DNA of 24,636 nucleotides, taken from assembly GCA_937960625.1 (NCBI GenBank), contig CALGPD010000282.1, positions 1 through 24,636 on the forward strand. Reading direction: 5' to 3'. Shown here piece by piece: positions 6,910 to 14,657 of the stretch (positions are counted from its first letter, which is position 1; every line of letters starts with the position of its first letter). The stretch is from an uncultured Spirochaetia bacterium (lineage in GTDB: Bacteria > Spirochaetota > CALGPD01). The translations under genes were made by a program, and so were the position numbers. Under the pieces are notes generated by a model. The model was not told the DNA's origin. It saw only the letters and a program-made list of their open reading frames with translations, and did no database searches.

Positions 6910-8454
6910 TTATACATCACCTTCATATAAAATCTGGTTTATCATTTTTTCCGTTGCTTCTATCGCAGCCATTACCTGATCAGGATTAATTCCGCGGGTT
7001 TTAAAAACGTGTTTATTCGATTTCCAAGAAATCGTCGTTTCAACCAACGCATCTGTTTTTCCGCCAGGCGGTATAGTTACAACGTAATCCCATAATTGAG
7101 GTAAAGTAATGTGAAATTTCTTTGCGCAAATTTTTAGCGCTTTCATAAAAGCATCGTATCCGCCGTCCCCGTCAGATGTTGCTGTTTCTTTATATTTATC
7201 AAATTTTACCGAAATTGTTGCTGTGGGTTTTAAACCTTTAGCAGTCAGTACAGCAATATGTGTTATTTCAAACCGGCGGGTTTTTCCGCTGCTTTCAAGA
7301 ACGTCATCAATAATATAGGGTAAATCAGATGTGGTAACGTTCTTTTTCATATCACCGAGGCCCACAATTTTATTTAATACTTTCTTTTTATCTTCATCGT
7401 TTAATTCAATACCAAGAGAATTAAGGTTGTAGTCAAGATTAGACCTTCCCGCAAGTTTTCCAAGAGCATATGTGCGTTCACGTGAAAATCTTTCAGGAGT
7501 TAATTTCGATGCATAAAGCCCGCCTTTTTTATCTCCGTCAGCGTGTATTCCTGCTGTTTGAGTAAAAGCGTTTTCCCCTAAAATTGGTGTATTCGCGCTA
7601 ACCCTGTGCCCGGAATACATTTCAACAGTTTTTGAAATTAAATAAAGTTTATTTTCGTTAATTGAAGTTTTTTTGTCAGACATAAAATCTACAATGCCCG
7701 TATGAACTTCAGCCAGGCTTGCGTTTCCGGCCCGCTCTCCCATTCCATTAACCGTAACGTGTACGCCTTTTACAGCGTCGTTGTGAATTGACGCAAGAGT
7801 ATTGGCTGTAGCAAGGCCGTAGTCATTATGCGCGTGAAAATCCATATGTAATTTTGGAAACTCGCGCGACATTAATGCAGTACAATCAAGCACTTCTAAA
7901 GGCTGCATAACACCAAGAGTATCAGGCAGCATAACGCGTTTTATTCCTGAATCTTTTATTTTGTCAACAAAATTTAATACATAATCCGGGGAATTTTTTA
8001 TTCCGTTTGACCAGTCTTCAAGATATACATTTACATTAATTTTATTTTTTAATGCTATTTCTATTTCTTTTAAAACATCCGAAATATGCTGTTCGGGAGT
8101 TTTTTTAAGCTGTTTTTGGCAATGAAGGAGTGATCCTTTGGTTAAAAGGTTAACAGTTTTACCTCCAACGCTTTTTATCCAGTTAATACTCTCGCCTTTA
8201 TCAACAAAACCTAATATTTCAACTCTATCTACAATACCCGCGTTTTTTGCAAAACCTGTAATTGATTTAACACTGTCCTCTTCTCCTTTTGAAGACCTTG
8301 CGCTCGCTATTTCAATACGGTCAACATTGACCTGAGTTAAAAGCAGTTTTGCAATTGATAACTTCTCGTGAGGCGCAAAAGCTACGTCCTGCATCTGTTC
8401 GCCGTCACGCAGAGTTGTATCCATAATTTCAACGAGTTCTCTTTTTTTACCCAC
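6910..8454 (-). CDS. cimA: (R)-citramalate synthase, Leptospira type
   Basis: It condenses pyruvate with acetyl-CoA to (R)-citramalate, the first step of the threonine-independent isoleucine route. The 514-residue chain follows Leptospira CimA (516 aa) almost column for column as I recall it. The catalytic DTTLRDGEQ includes Arg16 and Asp17. The residues known in that enzyme to select pyruvate over ketoisovalerate are all kept: Leu81, Leu104 and Tyr144. Thr179, the metal ligands His207 and His209 (DFHAHND), and His304/Asp306 (AGIHADGD) are present. The C-terminal LeuA regulatory domain (about 390-514) contains SDGDGGYDAF and PPGGKTDALVE, and is where isoleucine inhibits the Leptospira enzyme. 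The start is GTG at 8454 with GGAG six bases upstream. It is the third gene of an rsfS - unknown - cimA run. Confidence 0.92.
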   Translation of the reverse strand: MGKKRELVEIMDTTLRDGEQMQDVAFAPHEKLSIAKLLLTQVNVDRIEIASARSSKGEEDSVKSITGFAKNAGIVDRVEILGFVDKGESINWIKSVGGKTVNLLTKGSLLHCQKQLKKTPEQHISDVLKEIEIALKNKINVNVYLEDWSNGIKNSPDYVLNFVDKIKDSGIKRVMLPDTLGVMQPLEVLDCTALMSREFPKLHMDFHAHNDYGLATANTLASIHNDAVKGVHVTVNGMGERAGNASLAEVHTGIVDFMSDKKTSINENKLYLISKTVEMYSGHRVSANTPILGENAFTQTAGIHADGDKKGGLYASKLTPERFSRERTYALGKLAGRSNLDYNLNSLGIELNDEDKKKVLNKIVGLGDMKKNVTTSDLPYIIDDVLESSGKTRRFEITHIAVLTAKGLKPTATISVKFDKYKETATSDGDGGYDAFMKALKICAKKFHITLPQLWDYVVTIPPGGKTDALVETTISWKSNKHVFKTRGINPDQVMAAIEATEKMINQILYEGDV

Positions 8455-8476
8455 TTTTTACTCCGGAAGTTTTTAT

Positions 8477-8842
8477 TTAAAACCAAAAATCATAGATTGA
8501 TTCAAATAGAGATTTATTTTCATTATTAGTTTTTTCAACCTGAGGTAATGCCTTGGTATTTTTTATTTTTTTACGTTCTTTTCTTGACAGTTTTTTCTCT
8601 TCCCCGGTCGGTGAACTACCGCTGCCTAGGGATAAAATTTCATCAAAAGTTCTGCCTAACAGCGGAAACATACCCATGGGGTCGCTTTCTGACACTATTT
8701 CACTGCTCATGGAAAAAGAAAGGCCGAACCCGCCTCCTGATACCTGCTGCCGCATACCTTTGGCTTTATATCCGGTGTTCTCATCTTTTATTTCAAACTT
8801 ATCTTGTTTTCTATTAATATTATTGAATTTTGACAAATCCAT
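8477..8842 (-). CDS. Small hydrophilic protein of unknown function, 121 aa
   Basis: I do not recognise it. The start is set by the sequence: an ATG at 8854 has no ribosome site, but GGAG lies inside its second codon region, six bases before the ATG at 8842, which gives MDLSKFNNINRKQDKFEIK. The N-terminal half is polar, with a glycine patch (VSGGGFGLSFSM). The middle (MGMFPLLGRTFDEILSLG) looks like a short amphipathic helix pair. The rest is probably disordered, with a basic run (KKLSRKERKKIKN) and an aromatic C-terminus (FESIYDFWF). The basic run would fit RNA or ribosome contact, but that is inference. It lies 26 bases after rsfS and 22 bases before cimA, so it is part of that operon. Confidence 0.75.
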   Translation of the reverse strand: MDLSKFNNINRKQDKFEIKDENTGYKAKGMRQQVSGGGFGLSFSMSSEIVSESDPMGMFPLLGRTFDEILSLGSGSSPTGEEKKLSRKERKKIKNTKALPQVEKTNNENKSLFESIYDFWF

Positions 8843-8868
8843 GTTTTTCTCCATATAATAAAAGGATT

Positions 8869-9243
8869 TTATTCGTTTTTGAATTCAACATTAGCATCAT
8901 GCCAGAATTTTTCAATATTATAATATTCTCTGGCTTCATTTAAAAATAAATGAACAACGATAAAGCCGTAATCATTTAATAACCAGCTTGCTTCGGAAAA
9001 CGGGTTTTTAGGATTAATCCGGTTTATTCCGTATTCATGCATAACGCGGTCAATTTCCTTACTCAATACCTTTAGCTGTAAAAAACTTTCGGCCCCGGCA
9101 ACGAGAAAATAATCTGCCATTGGAGTTTTTTCACTTATGTTTAACAAAACTATATCTTCAGCTTTTTTTTCATCTAAAGTATGAGCACATTTTAGCGCAA
9201 TTTGTTTTAAGCTTTGAACATCATTTTTTTGCAATGTTTCCAT
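8869..9243 (-). CDS. rsfS: Ribosomal silencing factor RsfS
   Basis: A small cytoplasmic protein of 124 residues that binds ribosomal protein L14 on the large subunit and blocks joining of the small subunit, lowering translation in starvation. The family pattern is complete: KAEDIVLLNISE, then MADYFLVAGAESFLQLK, then SEASWLLNDYGFIVVHLFL, and EYYNIEKFWHDA. The length is typical. The ribosome site GAGG precedes the ATG at 9243 by five bases. It heads the run rsfS - unknown - cimA. Many genomes place rsfS next to nadD or obg, but nadD is not here and obg is 5.5 kb away. Confidence 0.93.
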   Translation of the reverse strand: METLQKNDVQSLKQIALKCAHTLDEKKAEDIVLLNISEKTPMADYFLVAGAESFLQLKVLSKEIDRVMHEYGINRINPKNPFSEASWLLNDYGFIVVHLFLNEAREYYNIEKFWHDANVEFKNE

Positions 9244-9336
9244 ATTACCTCAAAATAATATAATTAATACAAATAGTTAAATTTGTAACTTAAAATATAA
9301 TTAATTTTTAAATAATTGTTTAGATAAACTTTATGA

Positions 9337-10290
9337 TTATTTTGAACGGGTAAAAACAGCAAGAAATGTATCGCCAAATACACCGTATTTTGAATAGTTA
9401 CTTATATAAAAATAAATATTTATTAACGGGCTTAAAACGAAAACCGGCGACAGGATTAATGCTCTTAAAAACGCGTTTTTTATATTCCATTTTCTTTTTA
9501 AAAAATTTGAACAGCTTTTTACAAAGTTTGTAAAGTATTTTATATAAGTTTTTTTTGTTTCTTTAAGTTTAAAACCATGATTACGCATGATTTTTTTTAA
9601 AATCAAAGGGTTAAAATAATATTTTGAAAACGGAGCATCATATCCGTTGTAATATTTACCGAAGAATTTATCCATGCTTGATAAAAATATTTCCTCTTCT
9701 ATTACTATTATTCCTTTTTCTTTTATCAGATTGATTGCTTTTTCTATTTCATCAGCAGGATTGCTTGAATAATTTAATGAATTGATAAAAAGAATACCGT
9801 CAAACTCGTTATCGTAATGAAAAAAATCTAGAAACTTAAAAGCATAGACCTCATTGACTTTTTCTCTCGCTGCTTCGACGTTTTGTTCTGAATAGTTAAT
9901 ACCGATAACGTGAAAACCGTGTTCCTTTAAAACGAGTAAATCCTGAGCATCTCCGCATTCGATTTGCAGTAATTGGCCTTGTTCAAGATTTTTTTCAATG
10001 ATAGCGGTTCTAATATTTGCGTCCTTTTTTTGGGAGTACGCTTTTAATATTTTTTTTCCGCTGTGTGTGGAATTTAATTCATAGACTTCATCATCATGAG
10101 GCGGGTTTTTTATAAAAATTGTTCTGCAGCTTTTACAACGCGTATACTCAAAACTTGTGTCTTCGTATTCCTGAATATTTCCAGAAAGTTCAAATAATAA
10201 TTTTTCACCTGCCTTTTGGCAAAAAGGGCATGTGCCGGATTTATTTTCATCAGAGATTTGTCCGTTGTCTTTATTTAAATTCCCATTCAT
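9337..10290 (-). CDS. Zinc-ribbon class I SAM-dependent methyltransferase, membrane-tethered
   Basis: This is a 317-residue protein in three parts. Residues 21-55 carry CPFC (21-24) and CKSC (52-55), a likely zinc ribbon. Residues about 95-210 have a methyltransferase fold, with motif I as LLQIECGDAQDLLVL (107-121) and the next strand as HVIGINYSEQNVEAA. Motif I departs from the usual D-x-G-C-G, so cofactor binding is probable but not certain. Residues about 275-305 are hydrophobic (RALILSPVFVLSPLINIYF) and may anchor the C-terminus. Zinc-ribbon methyltransferases of this layout often act in surface sugar or lipid pathways, but the substrate cannot be told here. No ribosome site precedes the ATG, and a promoter sits directly against it (10298-10326), suggesting a leaderless mRNA. 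Confidence 0.75.
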   Translation of the reverse strand: MNGNLNKDNGQISDENKSGTCPFCQKAGEKLLFELSGNIQEYEDTSFEYTRCKSCRTIFIKNPPHDDEVYELNSTHSGKKILKAYSQKKDANIRTAIIEKNLEQGQLLQIECGDAQDLLVLKEHGFHVIGINYSEQNVEAAREKVNEVYAFKFLDFFHYDNEFDGILFINSLNYSSNPADEIEKAINLIKEKGIIVIEEEIFLSSMDKFFGKYYNGYDAPFSKYYFNPLILKKIMRNHGFKLKETKKTYIKYFTNFVKSCSNFLKRKWNIKNAFLRALILSPVFVLSPLINIYFYISNYSKYGVFGDTFLAVFTRSK

Positions 10291-10297
10291 TGCAAAT

Positions 10298-10326
10298 AGA
10301 ATAATATTTTATACTTACTTTGTAAA
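10298..10326 (-). promoter_or_regulatory. Promoter of the methyltransferase gene
   Basis: On the minus strand TTTACA (10326-10321), a 17-base spacer, then TATTCT (10303-10298). Only seven bases separate the -10 box from the ATG at 10290, so the predicted transcription start falls on or within a base or two of the start codon. The whole promoter fits in the 42-bp gap after the upstream gene. Confidence 0.5.
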
Positions 10327-10332
10327 ATATTT

Positions 10333-10860
10333 TTATAAAAATTCGAGTGAATTTACCATTGCTTTAATTTCAGCGGAAAGACCGGAGTTTGAAGAATTAA
10401 TTATTGAAACAAAGTAAACGGTATTTTTATTTTTTATTATTAATAAGATAACTTTCGCGGAACCGCCTTTTTTTAATTCAGCACGGGCGTGTACAAACCG
10501 TACCCATCTTCCAAGCACACTCTTTGATTTTTCTTTTTCAACTTTGATGCTGGTATATAAGTCTACTGTATTTTGCTTATATACGGGAAGGAGTTGGTGC
10601 CAGTGTAAATGAACGAAATCTCTTGCGCACCTGATTTCAAGAATAACACTTTCTCCCTGTTTTTGCCATCTGTGGCTTTTTATTCTTTCGGATTTTGTAT
10701 TGTGTTCTGAATGTTTATAATCTTTGCGTACTCTTAATTTAAAACCGTACTTTTTATATTCAACTACTTTTCCGGGTTTATTTTTTTGGACTTTCAAACT
10801 AAAAGCAGAATTGGCAATAAATATCGTTGTAATTATAAGCAAAATCGTTTTATTTACCAT
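10333..10860 (-). CDS. Small exported protein, possibly PsbP/DcrB-like
   Basis: The protein has 175 residues with a signal peptide at 1-22 (MVNKTILLIITTIFIANSAFS), so it is probably periplasmic. The mature part has alternating strands: VEYKKYGFKLRVRKDY near the start, VILEIRCARDF in the middle, and VYFVSIINSS and IKAMVNSLEFL at the end. A Y-G-F-x-x opening with a final short helix and S-L-E-F tail resembles the PsbP/DcrB fold, but the match is loose. I chose the ATG at 10860 because the signal peptide starts there. An in-frame ATG at 10929 would put 23 extra residues ahead of it, inside ruvA. The chosen start overlaps the ruvA stop by 11 bases, so the two genes are co-transcribed. Confidence 0.7.
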   Translation of the reverse strand: MVNKTILLIITTIFIANSAFSLKVQKNKPGKVVEYKKYGFKLRVRKDYKHSEHNTKSERIKSHRWQKQGESVILEIRCARDFVHLHWHQLLPVYKQNTVDLYTSIKVEKEKSKSVLGRWVRFVHARAELKKGGSAKVILLIIKNKNTVYFVSIINSSNSGLSAEIKAMVNSLEFL

Positions 10861-11440
10861 ATAATACGGATAATCCTTCTTTAATAAGTTCTTCAACTGT
10901 AATTTCTTTATGTACATCGAGTATATCATAAATAACTTTGGTAACGTCTTTTTCTTTATACCCTAAAGATACCAATGCCTGCGTCGCAGTATCGGTTAAA
11001 TTTTTATCCTCACCCGCATACGTAACAACACCGGAGAAAGCCTGAGCAAATTTGTCTTTTAATTCAAAAACGAGTTTTTCCGCTGTTTTTTTTCCGAGCC
11101 CGTTAATTTTAACCAGCCTGTCAACATCGCCTGATGATATATGTGAAATAAAATTATCATACTCAACGTTTTGTAAAATCTTACACGCAAGTTTAGGCCC
11201 CACACCGGAAACGGAAATCATTTTTTTAAAAACCCGGCGTTCTATTTTATTTAGAAAACCGTATAGTTCCTGCCCATCCTGCCAGATGTGATGAAAAATG
11301 TAGATAAAAACCGGTTCATGGTCTTTCACGTTAACGTATGTGTCTAATGTAATGTTAACGGAATATCCCACACCGTTAACGTCTATAGTTAGAAAGCCGA
11401 AATCTTTTTCAACAATATTGCCTTTTAAAAACGTAATCAT
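10850..11440 (-). CDS. ruvA: Holliday junction branch migration protein RuvA
   Basis: It forms the tetramer that grips four-way DNA junctions and loads the RuvB motor during recombination repair. The 196-residue length is typical. Domain I is an OB fold (1-63, MITFLKGNIVEK and GVGYSVNIT). Domain II has two helix-hairpin-helix motifs, VSGVGPKLACKI (77-88) and INGLGKKTAEKL (112-123). Domain III (about 148-196, ATQALVSLGYKEKDV) contacts RuvB. Neither ruvB nor ruvC is in the window. The ATG at 11440 has no ribosome site and sits six bases after a -10 box. The downstream gene overlaps its end. Confidence 0.96.
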   Translation of the reverse strand: MITFLKGNIVEKDFGFLTIDVNGVGYSVNITLDTYVNVKDHEPVFIYIFHHIWQDGQELYGFLNKIERRVFKKMISVSGVGPKLACKILQNVEYDNFISHISSGDVDRLVKINGLGKKTAEKLVFELKDKFAQAFSGVVTYAGEDKNLTDTATQALVSLGYKEKDVTKVIYDILDVHKEITVEELIKEGLSVLYGK

Positions 11441-11446
11441 AATTAG

Positions 11447-11475
11447 AATATAACCTATGGAGTTGTTTTTTTCAA
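11447..11475 (-). promoter_or_regulatory. Promoter of ruvA
   Basis: On the minus strand TTGAAA (11475-11470), a 17-base spacer and TATATT (11452-11447). Six bases (CTAATT) separate the -10 box from the ruvA ATG, and no ribosome site is present, so a leaderless transcript is predicted. Confidence 0.5.
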
Positions 11476-11509
11476 TGACTACAAATGTTTTGAATGAAAT
11501 ATTTATAGG

Positions 11510-11929
11510 CTATATAAAAGGATTTTTTATTATAATTTGTTCAAAAACTATTATACCATTTTGCATGTCTTCAGAATAAATATATTTGCAATCATTTATC
11601 ATGGCTGTGGAAATAATCAAACTATCCCAATAAGAAAAGTTATATGCTTTTTTATTTTTAGAAGCATTTAATATGATATTTTTATTTAAATAAACAATGG
11701 AAAAATTATTATATAAATTTTTAATTAACATTTGTATGTGTTGTTCTTCATATCCGCATTTTCGAATTAAGTTTACACAAATCTCATTAATGTTTTGTGT
11801 ACTTCTTATAATATTTTCAGTATTATCAATTAAATTGCTAGAAATCATTAATTTTTCATATGGTGAAGACATAAAAGCATATAACCATATGTTCGAATCA
11901 ATCAAAATTTTATCTGACATAGATTTCAT
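11510..11929 (-). CDS. PIN-domain ribonuclease toxin, VapC-like
   Basis: This is probably the toxin of a type II module: a Mg-dependent ribonuclease of 139 residues. The four acidic PIN positions are visible: Asp11 in ILIDSNIWLYAF, Glu49 in NINEICVNL, Asp102 in YWDSLIISTA and Asp121 in IYSEDMQNG. The toxin frame is intact. Two starts are possible, ATG at 11929 or ATG at 11920, and both lie inside the end of the antitoxin frame. Neither has a strong ribosome site, which fits translation coupled to the antitoxin. The antitoxin frame itself carries an in-frame stop near its beginning (see 11910-12167). Low G+C and rich in Ile and Asn. Confidence 0.85.
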   Translation of the reverse strand: MKSMSDKILIDSNIWLYAFMSSPYEKLMISSNLIDNTENIIRSTQNINEICVNLIRKCGYEEQHIQMLIKNLYNNFSIVYLNKNIILNASKNKKAYNFSYWDSLIISTAMINDCKYIYSEDMQNGIIVFEQIIIKNPFI

Positions 11930-12167
11930 TTCTTTTTATTGGTTCAAATTTTTCTATTGGTTTTGGAACTAGATTTTTTATTTTAGGTTTTTTATTAAAA
12001 GAATATCTTTCAACTAAATAATTATAAAACTCAATTAATTCATTTTTTGCGTTATCAGGTAAAACGGAGAGGTCTATTTATTCTCTAATAAATTTGCCAT
12101 TCAAATAAAAATCATAAAAATATTTTCTTTTTGAAAACCCCTGAAAGCGCGTTATAGTATAAGGCAT
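11910..12167 (-). pseudogene. Antitoxin of the PIN toxin, interrupted by an in-frame TAA
   Basis: From 12077 down to the stop at 11910 the frame encodes IDLSVLPDNAKNELIEFYNY and LVERYSFNKK, then a Lys/Pro-rich tail. This is the pattern of small antitoxins paired with PIN toxins (DUF2281-like: a leu-pro opening, a helix ending in FxxFLxxRY, then a toxin-wrapping tail). It overlaps the toxin start. The same frame upstream (12167-12081) reads MPYTITRFQGFSKRKYFY and FYLNGKFIRE, but TAA at 12080-12078 separates the two. A different frame starts at ATG 12100 (MANLLENK) and would join if one A were added near 12076. So either a nonsense change or a one-base deletion breaks the gene, or it starts at a non-standard ATA. 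It cannot be decided from the sequence. Confidence 0.55.
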
Positions 12168-12192
12168 AAGTTTTAAATAGCAGGTATGGAAA

Positions 12193-13368
12193 ATGAAAAA
12201 TATAGTAACAGTCTTTGTTCTGGCTTTTGTTTTATCCGTTGCAACGAACAACGGGTTTGCCGGAGAAGAAAAAGGCCACAAAGTGCTCACTGTACAAGAA
12301 TTAAAGTTGAGAACAAAAGAATTAAAGCAACGTATTATTATTTTGCATCGGGAACTTAATAAATTAAGAAAAAATTTGGGAAAAGTAATAAGAATATATT
12401 ACAAGTTTTCTGGGAAACCTGATAAAATTGAGACGTTAACACATGAAAAATACTATATTTTTTATAAGTATTCTGGAATTAGATTTGTTTTATTAAAAGA
12501 TTATTATAAAAATAAGTATAATATTAATTACAAAGCACATGCTTTAAAATTGTTGCTTAATCAAATAAATGGGAAACTTATCAATTTCGAGAAATTAAAA
12601 AGATTATTAATCCAATCGGCAGAAGGCCGGACCAATAAATCCAATTCAGAGCAACGGGTTCATGCTTATAAACTTTCTACATCGGCTGTAAAAGATTTTA
12701 ATAATTTTGTTTTAAGAAATTCTTTTGTTAGGGAAAAAATTATTCAAATCGTTTATAATATCAAACTTAAAAAATTAATCCGTAATCTGGAAGAGAATAT
12801 TCAAGAATTACAAGAAGAGCTAAGGAATAAAAAAAACAAACAAAATTATTTTAAAAAAAATCTGGTTCCATTTATAACTTTATCTTTCGGCATACAATCA
12901 GTTTCAGGCGATGCCGGCGGATATGCCGTGCCTTTCACTTTCCGTGCCGGGTTGTTGTTTAAAACGGGTTTTAGCCTTAAACTCGGTTTTCTTTTAGGAT
13001 TGGAGTATCTGGTAATTCCCGGTTTCAGCGAGGCCGACACTTCCCCTGATGACGGTATAATGACAACGTATTTAAGCCTTTCCCTTCATTTTGCTTTACG
13101 CTTTGAAAGAGTATGGCTCGGGTTTGGCGTTAAATTCAGTGGAATTCATAGTTCTGACTACAACGGTGAGTTAAGCAACGTGAAAATGTATTCTTCAACT
13201 GCTATTTCACTGGCAGGAGGGATATTTTTAGCAAGGAACTTTTATATAGGTATTAATATGGATGTTTATTTAAAAAAAATCATGTTCATTGAAAAATTTG
13301 ATTTTGGATATAAATCTCATATTATAAAACCGGTTAATCTAGGCATTGAAGTTGGAATTTGTTTTTAA
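12193..13368 (+). CDS. Exported coiled-coil protein with C-terminal outer-membrane beta-barrel-like domain
   Basis: I do not recognise the family. The 391 residues show a signal peptide (1-23, MKNIVTVFVLAFVLSV, cut after GFA). Two heptad-rich helical regions follow, at about 34-65 (LKLRTKELKQRIIILHRELN) and 188-222 (LIRNLEENIQELQEELRNKK). Residues about 226-391 form a run of short alternating strands rich in Gly and aromatics (VPFITLSFGIQSVSGDAGGY, FRAGLLFKTGFSLKLGFLLG, and others), ending in GIEVGICF. The terminal phenylalanine is the usual barrel-assembly signal. I infer an outer-membrane protein whose coiled coil spans or binds in the periplasm. The next gene, hicB-like, starts ten bases after its stop. 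Confidence 0.75.
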   Translation: MKNIVTVFVLAFVLSVATNNGFAGEEKGHKVLTVQELKLRTKELKQRIIILHRELNKLRKNLGKVIRIYYKFSGKPDKIETLTHEKYYIFYKYSGIRFVLLKDYYKNKYNINYKAHALKLLLNQINGKLINFEKLKRLLIQSAEGRTNKSNSEQRVHAYKLSTSAVKDFNNFVLRNSFVREKIIQIVYNIKLKKLIRNLEENIQELQEELRNKKNKQNYFKKNLVPFITLSFGIQSVSGDAGGYAVPFTFRAGLLFKTGFSLKLGFLLGLEYLVIPGFSEADTSPDDGIMTTYLSLSLHFALRFERVWLGFGVKFSGIHSSDYNGELSNVKMYSSTAISLAGGIFLARNFYIGINMDVYLKKIMFIEKFDFGYKSHIIKPVNLGIEVGICF

Positions 13369-13378
13369 GGAGTTAACA

Positions 13379-13594
13379 ATGGACAATGATAAATACGCAA
13401 TTCTTATTTACTGGAGTGAAGAATACGGTTTATTCGTTGCTGAAGTACCGGAATTAGCAGGATGTCTTTCAGATGGAAATTCATATTCTGAAGCTCTGGA
13501 AAACGTACAAGTTTTTATAAATGAATGGGTTGAAACGGCCAAGTCTCTAAACAGAGAAATACCAAAACCAAGAGGAAAATTATTGATTTTATAA
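13379..13594 (+). CDS. Orphan HicB-family protein, 71 aa
   Basis: This is a single HicB domain: YAILIYWSEEYGLFVAEVPE, then LAGCLSDGNSYSEALENVQ, then INEWVETAKSLNREIPKPRG. HicB proteins usually neutralise the HicA mRNA interferase, but no HicA (a short double-stranded-RNA-binding-like protein) is adjacent on either side. The chain has no C-terminal DNA-binding domain. The ATG at 13379 is supported by AAGGAG six bases upstream, overlapping the stop of the preceding gene. A frame running 11 codons further upstream lies inside that gene and is not needed. It may be an orphan, or HicA has been lost. Confidence 0.85.
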   Translation: MDNDKYAILIYWSEEYGLFVAEVPELAGCLSDGNSYSEALENVQVFINEWVETAKSLNREIPKPRGKLLIL

Positions 13595-13637
13595 TAATTT
13601 TTATAATTTGCAACCTTGTTAAACACTGATTTTTTTA

Positions 13638-13645
13638 CCCCCCCC
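13638..13645 (+). repeat. Poly-C tract of eight
   Basis: Eight consecutive C follow a run of T in the 136-bp gap between the convergent hicB-like and luxR-type genes. The tract is outside any accepted gene. Downstream, a short plus-strand frame (AYKRKVRRGIKELRKAKNP) runs into the antisense of the regulator gene and is not credible as a gene. Confidence 0.6.
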
Positions 13646-13730
13646 AAATAAAAGCATATAAACGTAAAGTCCGCAGAGGAATTAAAGAATTACGAAAAGC
13701 TAAAAACCCCATTCAAACTTTTATATTTAA

Positions 13731-14594
13731 TCAAGCATTCCTAAAATCGTGTATTTTTTTCATTATCTCAAGTTTAGTGCTAACCCCAATTTTTCCCGCA
13801 ATGTTTTGAATATGCGTTTTAACAGTGTGTATGGATATATCAAATGTTAAACTAATATAAGAATTCGTTTTCCCTAATGCAACTAATTTAATAATTTCCG
13901 TTTCCCGTTCTGTCAATTTGTATTCGTCAGAAAATAATTTAAAATCACATTCCTTAAATGCATACTGACGCATATAGAATATTAAAGAAATTGTCCAGGT
14001 AATTATAAAAATTATATATGTAAAGGAATGGATTTTTAAAATTTCCTTTGCGAATATTATATGAGTTAAAACTAGAATCAAAATAGCGGAAGAAACTATG
14101 TAAGTAATTGACTTAAATATTTTTTTTAATCTTGCATTTTTAGATTTATGCAATCCAACGATTAAGTAATAAATGCTCATAGCAGCAACGAGAAAATAAA
14201 TTATTTTATGCACATATTGATAGCGGAAATTGAACAATACGTTAATAACCGGAAAAGGTAAATAAATCAGGGCTATTATTGTAAAAATGATTATCTTACT
14301 CTTACTAAAAGGGATAATGACTAAAGCGTGAATAACAAATATTATTCCAAAAAGTATAGCACTATCCACAATAGCTCTAAAAACGAAAACTATTGCGGGT
14401 AAATTAGTAAAATCCACAACAATTAGATAATAAAGTAAAACTAATCTAATTAATGCTCCTAATGTAACTAAAACAGAAAAGATAAAATTAATTTTGAAAA
14501 ATTGAATTTTTTCCCGTTTTAAATATGATAAAAAAATATTTATGAAAGATATCAGGAAAACCACGAACCAAATTATCATCATTGTATGCTTCAT
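13731..14594 (-). CDS. Membrane-bound LuxR-type transcriptional regulator
   Basis: The protein has 287 residues. About seven hydrophobic segments fill residues 1-220 (for example MMIIWFVVFLISFINIFL and IIYFLVAAMSIYYLIVGL). They are followed by a cytoplasmic LuxR helix-turn-helix at about 226-284: YKLTERETEIIKLVALGKTN, ISLTFDISIHTVKTHIQNI. The invariant Glu, the Gly and the recognition helix are present. There is no receiver or PAS domain, so sensing must be through the membrane part. The ATG at 14594 has GGAGGT nine bases upstream. A TTG 16 codons earlier has no ribosome site. It is monocistronic, and a 10-bp palindrome upstream may be its own binding site. Targets are unknown. Confidence 0.85.
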   Translation of the reverse strand: MKHTMMIIWFVVFLISFINIFLSYLKREKIQFFKINFIFSVLVTLGALIRLVLLYYLIVVDFTNLPAIVFVFRAIVDSAILFGIIFVIHALVIIPFSKSKIIIFTIIALIYLPFPVINVLFNFRYQYVHKIIYFLVAAMSIYYLIVGLHKSKNARLKKIFKSITYIVSSAILILVLTHIIFAKEILKIHSFTYIIFIITWTISLIFYMRQYAFKECDFKLFSDEYKLTERETEIIKLVALGKTNSYISLTFDISIHTVKTHIQNIAGKIGVSTKLEIMKKIHDFRNA

Positions 14595-14657
14595 TTTGTC
14601 AATACCTCCAAAGTTTCTGTGGTTTAATATTATGCAATTCAAATTAAAAATAAATAC

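Noticed and set aside
8548..8858. Two plus-strand frames opposite the small gene at 8477-8842
   Set aside because: No ribosome site and no recognisable protein pattern. The minus-strand gene has a clear start signal and fits the operon.
12078..12290. 70-residue minus-strand frame ending at the TAA before the antitoxin body
   Set aside because: Its first half is antisense to the signal peptide of the 12193 gene. Only the last 29 codons could belong to the antitoxin, and that is covered in the pseudogene entry.
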